The notes: generated from the letters alone by a model not told the origin. DNA of 23,216 nucleotides from JAXGMQ01 sp964613055 (GCA_964613055.1 CAZTGD010000031.1:1-23216); one strand, 5' to 3'; positions 8,258 through 15,654 are shown, counted from the stretch's first letter. Made by a program: numbers and translations.

Positions 8258-11200
8258 TTAATTACAGGGTACTACTTTTAGGATAGACACTTTCTCTATT
8301 ACGCCAGTTGTGTAAATAACTCCCCTGAATGTGAGACAATCGCCTGGATTGATTGAGCTACAATCGAAGTATGGTGGATAGTAGAGTTTGTATGTTTCTG
8401 GGCTGTATTTGATCTTGATATAACCCTCATCACAATGTGTTGATATGACAGTGCAACCGTATAGTCCCTTAATGTCACATTCGTCATCGGTTATATTGAC
8501 AGCGTCGATCTCGTTGCCATTCATCGTACCTTTAACTTTTATGCAGTTGTAGACCTTGTATTTATAACAATCGAAACCATTGGGAAGGTATACCTTATAC
8601 AGGTGTCCGTTGTATACAGCTGTGTAAAATGGAATTCTCAAATCACACGCTCTGTCATAGACGATCATGTCAAATACTTCATATTTCTCACTATCAGGTT
8701 GTTGGCAAGGGCATTCTGTTTTTTCCATGGATGCAACATGGAATCCGATTTCTCCGGTATCAGTATTAAAAAACCAGCTTCCATGGACATACCAGCATTC
8801 ATACTGTTGCATCATCATGCACTCATCCTCGCTATCGAAGTAGAGCACTATCTGTTTGTCATTTGGCAAACGAGCATAGACCTTGGGTGGATCACCACCA
8901 CATGCCGGATCTTCAACCTCAATGCACAGAGCAGTCTCTTCACTAAGACATGGACATTCGACCATGTCGTAGCTGGTTACCTTTAATCCGTTTATGTCTC
9001 CATCGCCGTCTGTTGGGTAACCGCAGACAGCCCAGCACGTGCCTTCATCAAAGATAGTACACACATCTGTATCATCTACGTATAAGAGCCATTTTCTACC
9101 GTGTTCGTCGAAAACGATAACATGAGGTCTGTTCCAATCACACCTGTTCTGAATGACAGTTGCACAGATACATATCTCTTTGTCACCACCACCGCACGGG
9201 CAGTCGACCTTTCCCATCGATGCAACTCTGAAGAGAACCTTACCAAAATAGTCATCAAAGAACCAACTGCCATGAACCTCCCAGCACTCTCCCTGTCTCA
9301 TGGTCTCACATTCGTAAGGATCTTTAAAAACTAGAACGATTTGATCTCCCCCAGGCTTTCGAGCATATACTACCGCTCTGTCTCCATGGCATGCAGGATC
9401 TTCAACCTCAACGCAGAAAGCGACTTCCTCACTCACACATGGACACTCAACCTGCTCAAAGTAAGTTAGTTTTACACCTCTAACACCATTAACAGCCTCA
9501 GCTGGCATTCCACACACAGCCCAACATGTGCCAGGTATGAGCTTCTCGCAGTCATAGTTGTTTTCCACCAAATAGAGGACCCATTGGTTGCCCTTCTCAC
9601 CTCTTACAAGCACATAGGGTCTGTCATATCCGCAGTAAGCCTTGAGAATTGTTGCGCAAATACATATCTCTTTGTCGCCTTGTCCGCATGGGCAGGAAGT
9701 TTCTTCAATGTATTCCAGTTTAAAACCAGTATATTCGCCTTCTCCATCTGGTGATCTGTATCCGCACACATACCAGCATGTTCCTGCTTTCATCTTCTCA
9801 CACATGTCAGAGTGGTTCTTATCAATCAGGATAACCCAATGATTACCCTTAGTATCCTTTACAAATGCTTTGTCAATGTCTCCGCCACATCGGGTTTTGA
9901 GCACCTCTACACAGAAGCAGATCTTGTCACCCTGTTCACACTCTTTTGGATCTAGTTTTATCATCTTCACGATGATAGGAGGCGCACCAGCTACCTTAAC
10001 TACACAAGCCTTAACGCAGTCTCCAATCTCGAAGCCCGTGCAAACCCTGGCGTGTTTGGACATGAATGTTACCAGTTGTCCGTTTATTTCTAAATCGATC
10101 TTGTCATCTTCTCGACAACCCAGGTATTTGACAATGCCTTTCACCCATTCATCACACTCGATTTTCTCCTCGCCACAGGGACACTCAACCTTCTGCTTGG
10201 AGGTTACGAGGAAACTCTTTTGCCCATCGGCGGTTCTCAACCAGTTACCACATACCTCCCAGCAATCACCCTGTTGCATGAGTTCACAGTCGTAGTGGTC
10301 TGTGAATTTAAGGAGGATGCTGTCACCATTTTCATCCCTTGCGTAGACCATAGGATCATCACCGTGGCATGCAGGATCCTCAATCTCCACACATATGCAT
10401 GTTACCTGGCCACCACATGGACATCTGACTTGCTCCTTGCCAGTTACCTTGAAGTATCTACTGCCATCGGGTGCATATTCCCAGGTTCCGCAAACCTTCC
10501 AGCATTCATCAGGTTCAACCTCCATACACTCATCATAGTTCTCAAAGATGAGAACGACTTGGTTGCCCTTTTCATCCTTGGCATAAACCTCGTTGACGTT
10601 ACCACCGCATGATGGATCCTCAATCTCCACGCAGAAGCATATTTCTTCTGCTTCTCTGCATGGACAGTCATGGTTTTGGTAGTATGTGACTTTGAGCGCT
10701 TTTGTGTTACCAAGAAAACCCGCGGGATACCCGCAGATATCCCAACATGTGCCAATATCCATCATTCCGCAAATATTATTGTTCTCTAAAACAAGAACCC
10801 ACATATTTCCATCAACATCTTGTGCATAAGCAACTGGCATATCCCCTTCACAGGAATTCCTTAATATCTCAACACACTTGCATATCTCGTTTTCATCAGG
10901 TACGCATGGACATGTGACGGGTTCAGCGTTTATATTGGTTAGAACCCTGAAATTTCCTTCATTTTCACCCTTCATGTCACCGCAGAGTCTCCAACAAGAA
11001 CCGATCTCCATATTGAAGCACTCTTTCGAACTGTTCAGGTAAAGGACCCACATGACTCCATTTTCATCCTTACCGTAAACCTTTGGTGGATCTATATTGC
11101 AAGCTATCCTTTCGACTGTGAAGCACATACAGACTTCTTTTGATCTATCACCGCATGGGCATTCCACCTGTGTCATGCTAACTACATTCATCTCTCTTGA

Positions 11201-12976
11201 TGATGATGAATGAGTGACTGATGTGGGTTTTATATCTCCACATACTTCCCAGCATTCCTGTGGGTCCATCTGGCTGAGATCGATATCAGACTGATCTGTT
11301 GTTAGAATCCATGTATTCCCGTTTGCATCTTGAGAGTATATTCTGCTTCCAGCCGGATCTGTAATGGTGACACAGATGCACGGTTTCTCAGGCCCACCAC
11401 AGGGGCATTCGACCTGAGTGATACTGTCAATCTCTACCGAGACCTGATTGTTGTCATCCATTACAATCTCGCCACACACCTTCCAGCATGTACCAACTCC
11501 ACCAGCTTCTTCAATTCTTCTGCATGTGTTGTAATCAAGAGGTACTCTGATAAGTGCGTCCATACCTTCGGTTTTTACATAAACATGTGAAAACTCTTCA
11601 GTGCAACTGATTCTTACTACCTCAACGCAGAAACAGTTCTCTTCCTCTCCCCCACAGCAGTCATCCATTTCAGGATGTGCATTCCATGCCTTAATGATAT
11701 CATCTGTTATGCATACGGTTGCACAACCCATGTATTGGGAGATGGGGAAGTTGCCAGACCAGAGGTCAGTCTCTGCAAACAGAATAAGTACTACGCCGTT
11801 GCAGTTTTTGAATCTAACTTCCCAACGCTCGGTACCCGTGTCAAAATGGGTATGAAGAATCTCTCCATCCATGTTCAAGCAGAGCTGTTCTACACCACCT
11901 CCACAGCATGGATCAAGGTCAGCTCTGGACTTCCACTTCATGACTATGCCATCATATACACACAGCTCAGCACAACCCCTGTACTCTGAAAGCGGATTGA
12001 CACCGTTAGGATCGTTCATGTCCTCGTGGGAGAAGAACATATGAAGGTTACCGTTGCAGTCCTCAAACTCAACCTCATAGTATGGAACGCCACTGGTTGC
12101 TGCCACTGGTGTAGTTGCACCTGCGTGATATATGGTGTTAATTATTTCGCCTCTTATCCACTCGCACTCATCACAGATGGGGTCATCAAAACGCAGTTCA
12201 ACGATCTTTGTGTCACCAAACCATTTGATGTCGTTGGGTCCAGTTGCGCCGAGGTTCTCTGCGAGGAATCTCATCGGAACTAATGTTCTACCCTCTGATA
12301 TGAATGGTGTTACCTCTGGATTGTTCGGGTCAATCTGAATAACCTGCCCGTTGACGGTCGCGTCCTTGTTGTCTATCTGCAGTCTGATCTCAATACCATC
12401 CCTTGTTGTGATGATTACAGTTCTTGATGTGCCATCCCAGTCTATGGTTGTGCCTGCAATTTCACTTGTTACATATCGGGCAACCAGGAAGAGTCTAGCA
12501 TTGACATTGACTGGTGGAGTCTCCATGGGTCCTTTCTCTTCATCGTTGACCCAGTACATAACGTTATCCTGCTGATACTTGAGTACCAGCACGCATTCGT
12601 CTTCTTCATAGCATCTAGGCGTACCACAAGCCTCTGTTGTCCTCGCAAACTCGTTTGCGTCATCATCAACGCCCTTGACGAAGTAGCAATACTGCTGACC
12701 GTTTTTGATGTTGATTGTGTCCTTGAACATTGTCTCTGAAATGGGGAAGTCAGTCAGTGGTGTGCTGTACTCCTGACTTGGTCCCGGTCCTCGATAGATC
12801 CAGTAGTGGGCGGCACCGGGGATTGCATCCCACTCAAGCATGTTGAATCCACAACCTGGAGTGACGGTGAGTATTGATCCACCTCCTGCGGTTGCAGTGT
12901 TGACAACTGGTGTTGTGGTCATCAACATTGACAAAGCTAACACCAACGTTAGCAACTTCGTGACTGTTCTTTTCAT
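8258..12976 (-). CDS. Giant secreted cysteine-rich repeat protein with fibronectin III-like and stalk domains
   Basis: This 1572-residue protein is predicted to be exported. The signal peptide is MKRTVTKLLTLVLALSMLM with a likely cut after TATA near residue 31. A fibronectin III-like domain (about 35-120; GFNMLEWDAIPGAAHYWIYR) and a copper amine oxidase N-like stalk domain (about 121-262; GRTLVPMRFLAENLG, IKWFGDTKIVELRF) follow. Two 86-residue units ending DPCCGGG and DDCCGGE come next. Then twelve modules of about 81 residues (448-1424) carry a CxC...C...C...CWxVCG...CPC pattern, and two degenerate modules end the protein. The start is ATG 12976, with AAGGAG 6 bases upstream; the ATG at 12991 overlaps that site. 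No haem motif (CxxCH), protease or sortase signal is seen. The repeats match no family I can name. A surface-layer, filament or matrix protein with many disulfides is inference. Confidence 0.85.
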   Translation of the reverse strand: MKRTVTKLLTLVLALSMLMTTTPVVNTATAGGGSILTVTPGCGFNMLEWDAIPGAAHYWIYRGPGPSQEYSTPLTDFPISETMFKDTINIKNGQQYCYFVKGVDDDANEFARTTEACGTPRCYEEDECVLVLKYQQDNVMYWVNDEEKGPMETPPVNVNARLFLVARYVTSEIAGTTIDWDGTSRTVIITTRDGIEIRLQIDNKDATVNGQVIQIDPNNPEVTPFISEGRTLVPMRFLAENLGATGPNDIKWFGDTKIVELRFDDPICDECEWIRGEIINTIYHAGATTPVAATSGVPYYEVEFEDCNGNLHMFFSHEDMNDPNGVNPLSEYRGCAELCVYDGIVMKWKSRADLDPCCGGGVEQLCLNMDGEILHTHFDTGTERWEVRFKNCNGVVLILFAETDLWSGNFPISQYMGCATVCITDDIIKAWNAHPEMDDCCGGEEENCFCVEVVRISCTEEFSHVYVKTEGMDALIRVPLDYNTCRRIEEAGGVGTCWKVCGEIVMDDNNQVSVEIDSITQVECPCGGPEKPCICVTITDPAGSRIYSQDANGNTWILTTDQSDIDLSQMDPQECWEVCGDIKPTSVTHSSSSREMNVVSMTQVECPCGDRSKEVCMCFTVERIACNIDPPKVYGKDENGVMWVLYLNSSKECFNMEIGSCWRLCGDMKGENEGNFRVLTNINAEPVTCPCVPDENEICKCVEILRNSCEGDMPVAYAQDVDGNMWVLVLENNNICGMMDIGTCWDICGYPAGFLGNTKALKVTYYQNHDCPCREAEEICFCVEIEDPSCGGNVNEVYAKDEKGNQVVLIFENYDECMEVEPDECWKVCGTWEYAPDGSRYFKVTGKEQVRCPCGGQVTCICVEIEDPACHGDDPMVYARDENGDSILLKFTDHYDCELMQQGDCWEVCGNWLRTADGQKSFLVTSKQKVECPCGEEKIECDEWVKGIVKYLGCREDDKIDLEINGQLVTFMSKHARVCTGFEIGDCVKACVVKVAGAPPIIVKMIKLDPKECEQGDKICFCVEVLKTRCGGDIDKAFVKDTKGNHWVILIDKNHSDMCEKMKAGTCWYVCGYRSPDGEGEYTGFKLEYIEETSCPCGQGDKEICICATILKAYCGYDRPYVLVRGEKGNQWVLYLVENNYDCEKLIPGTCWAVCGMPAEAVNGVRGVKLTYFEQVECPCVSEEVAFCVEVEDPACHGDRAVVYARKPGGDQIVLVFKDPYECETMRQGECWEVHGSWFFDDYFGKVLFRVASMGKVDCPCGGGDKEICICATVIQNRCDWNRPHVIVFDEHGRKWLLYVDDTDVCTIFDEGTCWAVCGYPTDGDGDINGLKVTSYDMVECPCLSEETALCIEVEDPACGGDPPKVYARLPNDKQIVLYFDSEDECMMMQQYECWYVHGSWFFNTDTGEIGFHVASMEKTECPCQQPDSEKYEVFDMIVYDRACDLRIPFYTAVYNGHLYKVYLPNGFDCYKYKVYNCIKVKGTMNGNEIDAVNITDDECDIKGLYGCTVISTHCDEGYIKIKYSPETYKLYYPPYFDCSSINPGDCLTFRGVIYTTGVIEKVSILKVVPCN
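8705..11635 (-). repeat. Twelve tandem CxC-CWxVCG-CPC protein modules, period 240-249 bases
   Basis: Within the giant gene the CPC codons recur at 8705, 8948, 9194, 9437, 9686, 10175, 10415, 10658, 10904, 11153 and 11399, that is every 240-249 bases, with one double step (9686 to 10175) where a divergent module has lost its CPC. A full module reads: CxC, seven residues, C, then a VYAxDxxGNxWVLxF-like strand pair, C, then GxCWxVCG, a variable turn, a strand, and CPC. The module length of 80-83 residues is very constant. The order of strands around the CWxVCG core would suit a small barrel such as an OB fold, which is inference. Confidence 0.9.
11654..12180 (-). repeat. Two tandem 86-residue protein units ending in a Cys-Cys-Gly-Gly motif
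   Basis: Between the stalk domain and the twelve modules, two units share the order: a strand (YYEVEFEDCNGNLHMFF in one, RWEVRFKNCNGVVLILF in the other), then PLSEYRGCAELC or PISQYMGCATVC, then IVMKW or IIKAW, and end in DPCCGGG or DDCCGGE. The two CC pairs are 258 bases apart. They differ from the downstream modules and form a second, shorter repeat family in the same protein. Confidence 0.8.
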
Positions 12977-12998
12977 GACAAACTCCTTCATTATGTGT

Positions 12999-13014
12999 TT
13001 ACACTTCAGTGTAA
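12999..13014. promoter_or_regulatory. Perfect 7-2-7 palindrome upstream of the giant protein gene, candidate operator
   Basis: TTACACT and AGTGTAA flank a two-base centre (TC). It lies 22 bases before the ATG at 12976, just upstream of its ribosome binding site, where a repressor could block transcription or a short RNA hairpin could form. The TACA/TGTA core recalls operators of dimeric winged-helix repressors of the BlaI/CopY type, but this identity is a guess. Confidence 0.45.
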
Positions 13015-13103
13015 CATAAAAGTCAACAAGTTGGGCGTTGGATTATTGATAATTTGGTAACAATTTTCAGTGCAAGTCTTCAGGTCGTTGTTAAAGAAAT
13101 TTT

Positions 13104-13123
13104 TATAATAGACAATGATTATA
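13104..13123. promoter_or_regulatory. Inverted repeat upstream of rubrerythrin, candidate regulator site
   Basis: TATAAT (13104-13109) and ATTATA (13118-13123) form an inverted repeat with an eight-base spacer. The half-sites resemble those of PerR/Fur-family boxes (TTATAAT...ATTATAA), and peroxide-responsive control would suit the downstream genes. However, the classical PerR box has a one-base spacer, so the match is only partial. TATAAT could also simply be a -10 element. Confidence 0.3.
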
Positions 13124-13137
13124 CATACTTATCATAG

Positions 13138-13166
13138 TTGACAAAAATATTTCATCTGTTAGCTTA
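13138..13166 (+). promoter_or_regulatory. Candidate promoter of the rubrerythrin-desulfoferrodoxin-ferritin operon
   Basis: A consensus -35 TTGACA is at 13138-13143, 54 bases before the rubrerythrin ATG. The -10 is weak: TAGCTT at 13160-13165 with a 16-base spacer is the best I can see. A weak -10 would fit a promoter that needs activation, but that is inference. Confidence 0.35.
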
Positions 13167-13196
13167 TTAGTAATCATTCCGAATAAGGAGATAAAA

Positions 13197-13775
13197 ATGG
13201 CAAAGTGTTTGAAAGGTACAGAGACGGAAAAGAACATACTCACAGCATTTGCTGGTGAGTCGCAGGCGAGGAACCGGTATACATACTTCGCATCAAAAGC
13301 TAAGAAGGAAGGTTTTGTACAGATCTCATCGATCTTTGAGGAGACAGCCAATCAAGAAAAGGAACATGCTAAGAGATTGTTCAAGCTCCTTGAGGGTGGA
13401 GATGTTTGTATACAGGGCGATTTCCCTGCTGGCGTTATTGGACCTACGGTTGAGAACTTGAAGGCAGTGGCAGATGGTGAGAATCATGAACATACATCAA
13501 TGTATCCCGATTACGCGAAGGTTGCAGATGAAGAGGGTTTCAACGAGATCGCATCAATATTCAAATCAATAGCGGTTGCTGAGAAACAGCATGAGAAACG
13601 ATTCAGAGATCTTGCGAGAAATATTGAACATGGTGTTGTATTTTCAAGGAGTGAAGATATTACTTGGCGTTGCAGGAATTGTGGGTATCTACACAATGGC
13701 AAATCAGCACCAAATAGATGCCCCGCTTGTGACCATCCACAAGCTCACTTTGAAATCCTTGTTGAAAACTGGTAG
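13197..13775 (+). CDS. rbr: Rubrerythrin
   Basis: This 192-residue protein reduces hydrogen peroxide to water in the cytoplasm of anaerobes. The N-terminal ferritin-like four-helix domain carries the diiron ligands: GESQARNRYTYF, then EETANQEKEHAKRLF, and in the second half IAVAEKQHEKRF, giving two ExxH motifs. The C-terminal domain (about residues 156-192) is rubredoxin-like, with CRNCGY and CPACDHP holding one Fe(Cys)4. The length is the usual one. AAGGAG stands 6 bases before the ATG. It opens an operon with desulfoferrodoxin and ferritin. Electrons could come from the rubredoxin domain of Hrb encoded downstream. Confidence 0.97.
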   Translation: MAKCLKGTETEKNILTAFAGESQARNRYTYFASKAKKEGFVQISSIFEETANQEKEHAKRLFKLLEGGDVCIQGDFPAGVIGPTVENLKAVADGENHEHTSMYPDYAKVADEEGFNEIASIFKSIAVAEKQHEKRFRDLARNIEHGVVFSRSEDITWRCRNCGYLHNGKSAPNRCPACDHPQAHFEILVENW

Positions 13776-13821
13776 TATGTAATCAGTTTGAGGATGCATA
13801 AGAGGAAAGGAGAAAGAGAAC

Positions 13822-14211
13822 ATGCCAAAGAAAATGGAAATTTACAAATGTGAAGTATGTGGAAACATTGTAGAGATGCTTCACGGTGGTAGGGGAGCAC
13901 TGATTTGTTGCGGCAAACAGATGGTTCTGCAAACAGAGAATACAGTCGATGCGGCGCATGAAAAACATGTCCCAGTTATCGTAAATGACAACGGTGCAAC
14001 AAAGGTGAAATTAGGCAGTGTTCCGCACCCTATGACCGATAAGCATTATATCGAGTGGATTCAGATGATCGACAGTGAAGGGGTTCACACCCCTCGTCAT
14101 TATCTGAAACCAGGTGATGACCCAGAGACTGTATTCAAGGTGACTGCACGAAAAGGTTGGAAGGCAAGAGCCTACTGCAACCTGCACGGTCTTTGGACAA
14201 AGGAGATGTAA
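13822..14211 (+). CDS. dfx: Desulfoferrodoxin (superoxide reductase, two-iron type)
   Basis: This 129-residue protein reduces superoxide to peroxide without releasing oxygen. The N-terminal desulforedoxin-like domain has C10, C13, C29 and C30 for the Fe(Cys)4 centre. The catalytic domain has the expected His4Cys site: H49, H69, H75, C119 and H122. Glu47 and Lys48, which assist catalysis in studied members, are present at the same positions. AAAGGAG lies 9 bases before the ATG. The peroxide it forms would be the substrate of the rubrerythrin encoded just before it. Ferritin follows after two bases. Confidence 0.97.
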   Translation: MPKKMEIYKCEVCGNIVEMLHGGRGALICCGKQMVLQTENTVDAAHEKHVPVIVNDNGATKVKLGSVPHPMTDKHYIEWIQMIDSEGVHTPRHYLKPGDDPETVFKVTARKGWKARAYCNLHGLWTKEM

Positions 14212-14213
14212 CG

Positions 14214-14762
14214 ATGGCAATGAACAAAAAAGTACTTGATGAGATGAACCTTCAGATCAAACACGAAATGGAGTCTTACTATATCTACCATTCGATGGCG
14301 GCATGGCTTCATTCCCAGAGCCTAGATGGAATGGCGATGTGGATGAGGATTCAGGCTCATGAAGAGATTGAACACGCCATGAGATTCTTCGACCACATCA
14401 TCGACAGGGGTGATAAGGTTGTATTGATGGATCTTAAACAGTTGAAGACAGAGTGGAGTTCTGTGCTGGAGGTATTCCAGGATGCCTATGAGCATGAGCA
14501 GTTCATCAGCGATAGAATCAACACTGTCATGAAGATCGTAAGAGAGAACAACGATTATGCGGCTGAACCCATGATGCAGTGGTTCGTTGATGAGCAGATT
14601 GAAGAGGAAGCCAATACCTCCAAGATCGTTGATCAACTGAACATGATCGGTGAGGAAGGCAAAGGCAGGGGTCTATTTATGTTGGACAAGGAACTTGGCG
14701 CAAGAGTGTGGCCGGCTGTTTCACCATTTAATCCAGCGGCAATATCCCCTGGTGATGAATAG
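14214..14762 (+). CDS. ftn: Non-haem ferritin
   Basis: This 182-residue iron storage protein forms 24-subunit shells and oxidises Fe(II) at a diiron centre. With the start at 14214, E18 (in KHEMESYYIYHSMAAWL), E51 and H54 (in HEEIEHAMRFF) fit ferroxidase ligands, and EHEQFISDRIN and WFVDEQIEEEA supply the second half. AAAGGAG lies 8 bases upstream, inside the end of dfx, so translation is coupled. The frame is open further upstream inside dfx, but that part is not ferritin. In this setting it would hold iron away from peroxide. Confidence 0.95.
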   Translation: MAMNKKVLDEMNLQIKHEMESYYIYHSMAAWLHSQSLDGMAMWMRIQAHEEIEHAMRFFDHIIDRGDKVVLMDLKQLKTEWSSVLEVFQDAYEHEQFISDRINTVMKIVRENNDYAAEPMMQWFVDEQIEEEANTSKIVDQLNMIGEEGKGRGLFMLDKELGARVWPAVSPFNPAAISPGDE

Positions 14763-14781
14763 AAAAATAGATTCACATTTG

Positions 14782-14818
14782 ACGTTACCCAGTCAACCAA
14801 ACGTTGACTGGGTAACGT
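14782..14818 (+). terminator. Long hairpin after ferritin; attenuator, partial terminator or processing site
   Basis: ACGTTACCCAGTCAAC (14782-14797) pairs perfectly over 16 bases with 14803-14818 around a five-base loop (CAAAC). It starts 19 bases after the ferritin stop. The bases after the stem (GATTCGACTAAC) are not a T-run, so it is not a textbook terminator. It may stabilise the upstream mRNA end or lower read-through into the next genes. Confidence 0.6.
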
Positions 14819-14838
14819 GATTCGACTAACATAAAGAA

Positions 14839-15174
14839 GTGTGTTTGTTAAAGGACTTTTTAAAGCGACGAGATACTGAGGCTGGGATTGCTTCGACGTA
14901 TGCCAGTCGAACGATGAAACGTTTTTTTGGGATAGACATCGACACCTACAAGCATGGAGTTATTGACAGGAAGACAAAGGAAATGCTTGGTCTAGTGGCT
15001 TCTCTCGTTTTAAGGTGCAATGACTGTATCCTCTATCATCTCAATCAGCTAAGGGAAATGGATGTAACTGACGAAGAGATTGAGGAAGTCCTGATGGTTG
15101 GTTTAACTGTTGGTGGCTCAATCACAATACCCCATATCAGAAAAGCCCTGGTTGCATGGGAAAGTGAGAAGTAA
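14839..15174 (+). CDS. Carboxymuconolactone decarboxylase/AhpD-like protein
   Basis: This 111-residue protein of the CMD/AhpD fold has the redox motif C60-x-x-C63 followed by H67 (in LRCNDCILYHL), as in AhpD-type alkylhydroperoxidases. The flanking segments fit the family: KTKEMLGLVASLV before it, then EEIEEVLMVGLTVGGSITIPHIRKAL. Such proteins reduce disulfides of peroxiredoxins or act as small thiol peroxidases. The start is uncertain: GTG 14839 has only a weak AAAGAA nearby, and TTG 14845 is possible. It follows the hairpin after ferritin, and the GAF-domain gene begins 6 bases after its stop. A detoxification role fits the neighbours. Confidence 0.82.
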   Translation: MCLLKDFLKRRDTEAGIASTYASRTMKRFFGIDIDTYKHGVIDRKTKEMLGLVASLVLRCNDCILYHLNQLREMDVTDEEIEEVLMVGLTVGGSITIPHIRKALVAWESEK

Positions 15175-15180
15175 CTGATC

Positions 15181-15654
15181 ATGAGTAAACAAGACATATT
15201 CAAACAGATAAACCCTGAAATTAAGAAAGTATTTGGTAGCAATTCTAGATTAGTTGCAAAATTAAGAAGCATTTGCTCAATTCTCATTGACAATATTGAC
15301 TATTGCGATTGGGCAGGTTTCTATATTCTTGAAGAGGGTATGTTGCATCTAGGTCCCTTCGTGGGCAATGAAACTGAACACAGTGTCATTGAGATAGGCA
15401 GAGGTATCTGCGGTCAGGTGGCTGATAAGAAAGAGACACTGATTATTGATGATGTAACCAAGGAAGATAATTACCTGTCTTGCAGTATTAAGGTCAAATC
15501 TGAAATAGTAGTACCAGTTATTGTTGATGGAAAAATATTCAGTGTTATTGACATTGACTCTCATCAGAAGAGTGCATTTAATCTTGAAGATAAAAGATTT
15601 CTTGAAGGTGTAGCAAAACAAATTTCATCAACATTTGAACATAAGGAGAGCTAA
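15181..15654 (+). CDS. GAF-domain protein, free methionine-(R)-sulfoxide reductase-like
   Basis: This 157-residue single GAF domain resembles fRMsr (MsrC), which reduces free methionine-R-sulfoxide. Family segments are visible: DWAGFYIL, LGPFVG, IGRGICGQVAD, KSEIVVPVIVDGKIFSVIDIDS and FNLEDKRFLEGVA. C77 and C101 are 24 residues apart and match two of the three active cysteines known in the E. coli enzyme (C94 and C118). The third (C84) appears replaced by H67. The gene starts 6 bases after the AhpD-like gene and its TAA overlaps the fprA ATG by one base. A repair role suits the operon. A pure sensory GAF protein is less likely given the length. Confidence 0.85.
   Translation: MSKQDIFKQINPEIKKVFGSNSRLVAKLRSICSILIDNIDYCDWAGFYILEEGMLHLGPFVGNETEHSVIEIGRGICGQVADKKETLIIDDVTKEDNYLSCSIKVKSEIVVPVIVDGKIFSVIDIDSHQKSAFNLEDKRFLEGVAKQISSTFEHKES

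Noticed and set aside
8705..11635. CRISPR-like regular repetition
   Set aside because: The period of 240-249 bases, the changing sequence and the continuous reading frame show protein modules. There are no short identical direct repeats with unique spacers.
8299..12669. Many open frames of 60-140 codons on both strands within the giant gene
   Set aside because: They are shadows of the repeat-coding strand. They have no ribosome binding sites and no family features, and the main frame carries a coherent repeat structure and signal peptide.
8258..12976. Multihaem cytochrome, because of the many cysteines
   Set aside because: No CxxCH motif was found. The spacings are CxC, CxxxC and CPC.
13104..13123. 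Classical PerR box
   Set aside because: The half-sites look right but the spacer is eight bases instead of one, so it is kept only as a weak regulator-site candidate.
13103..13351. 82-codon minus-strand frame overlapping the start of rubrerythrin
   Set aside because: It covers the promoter and the first part of a certain gene on the other strand and has no family features or ribosome binding site.
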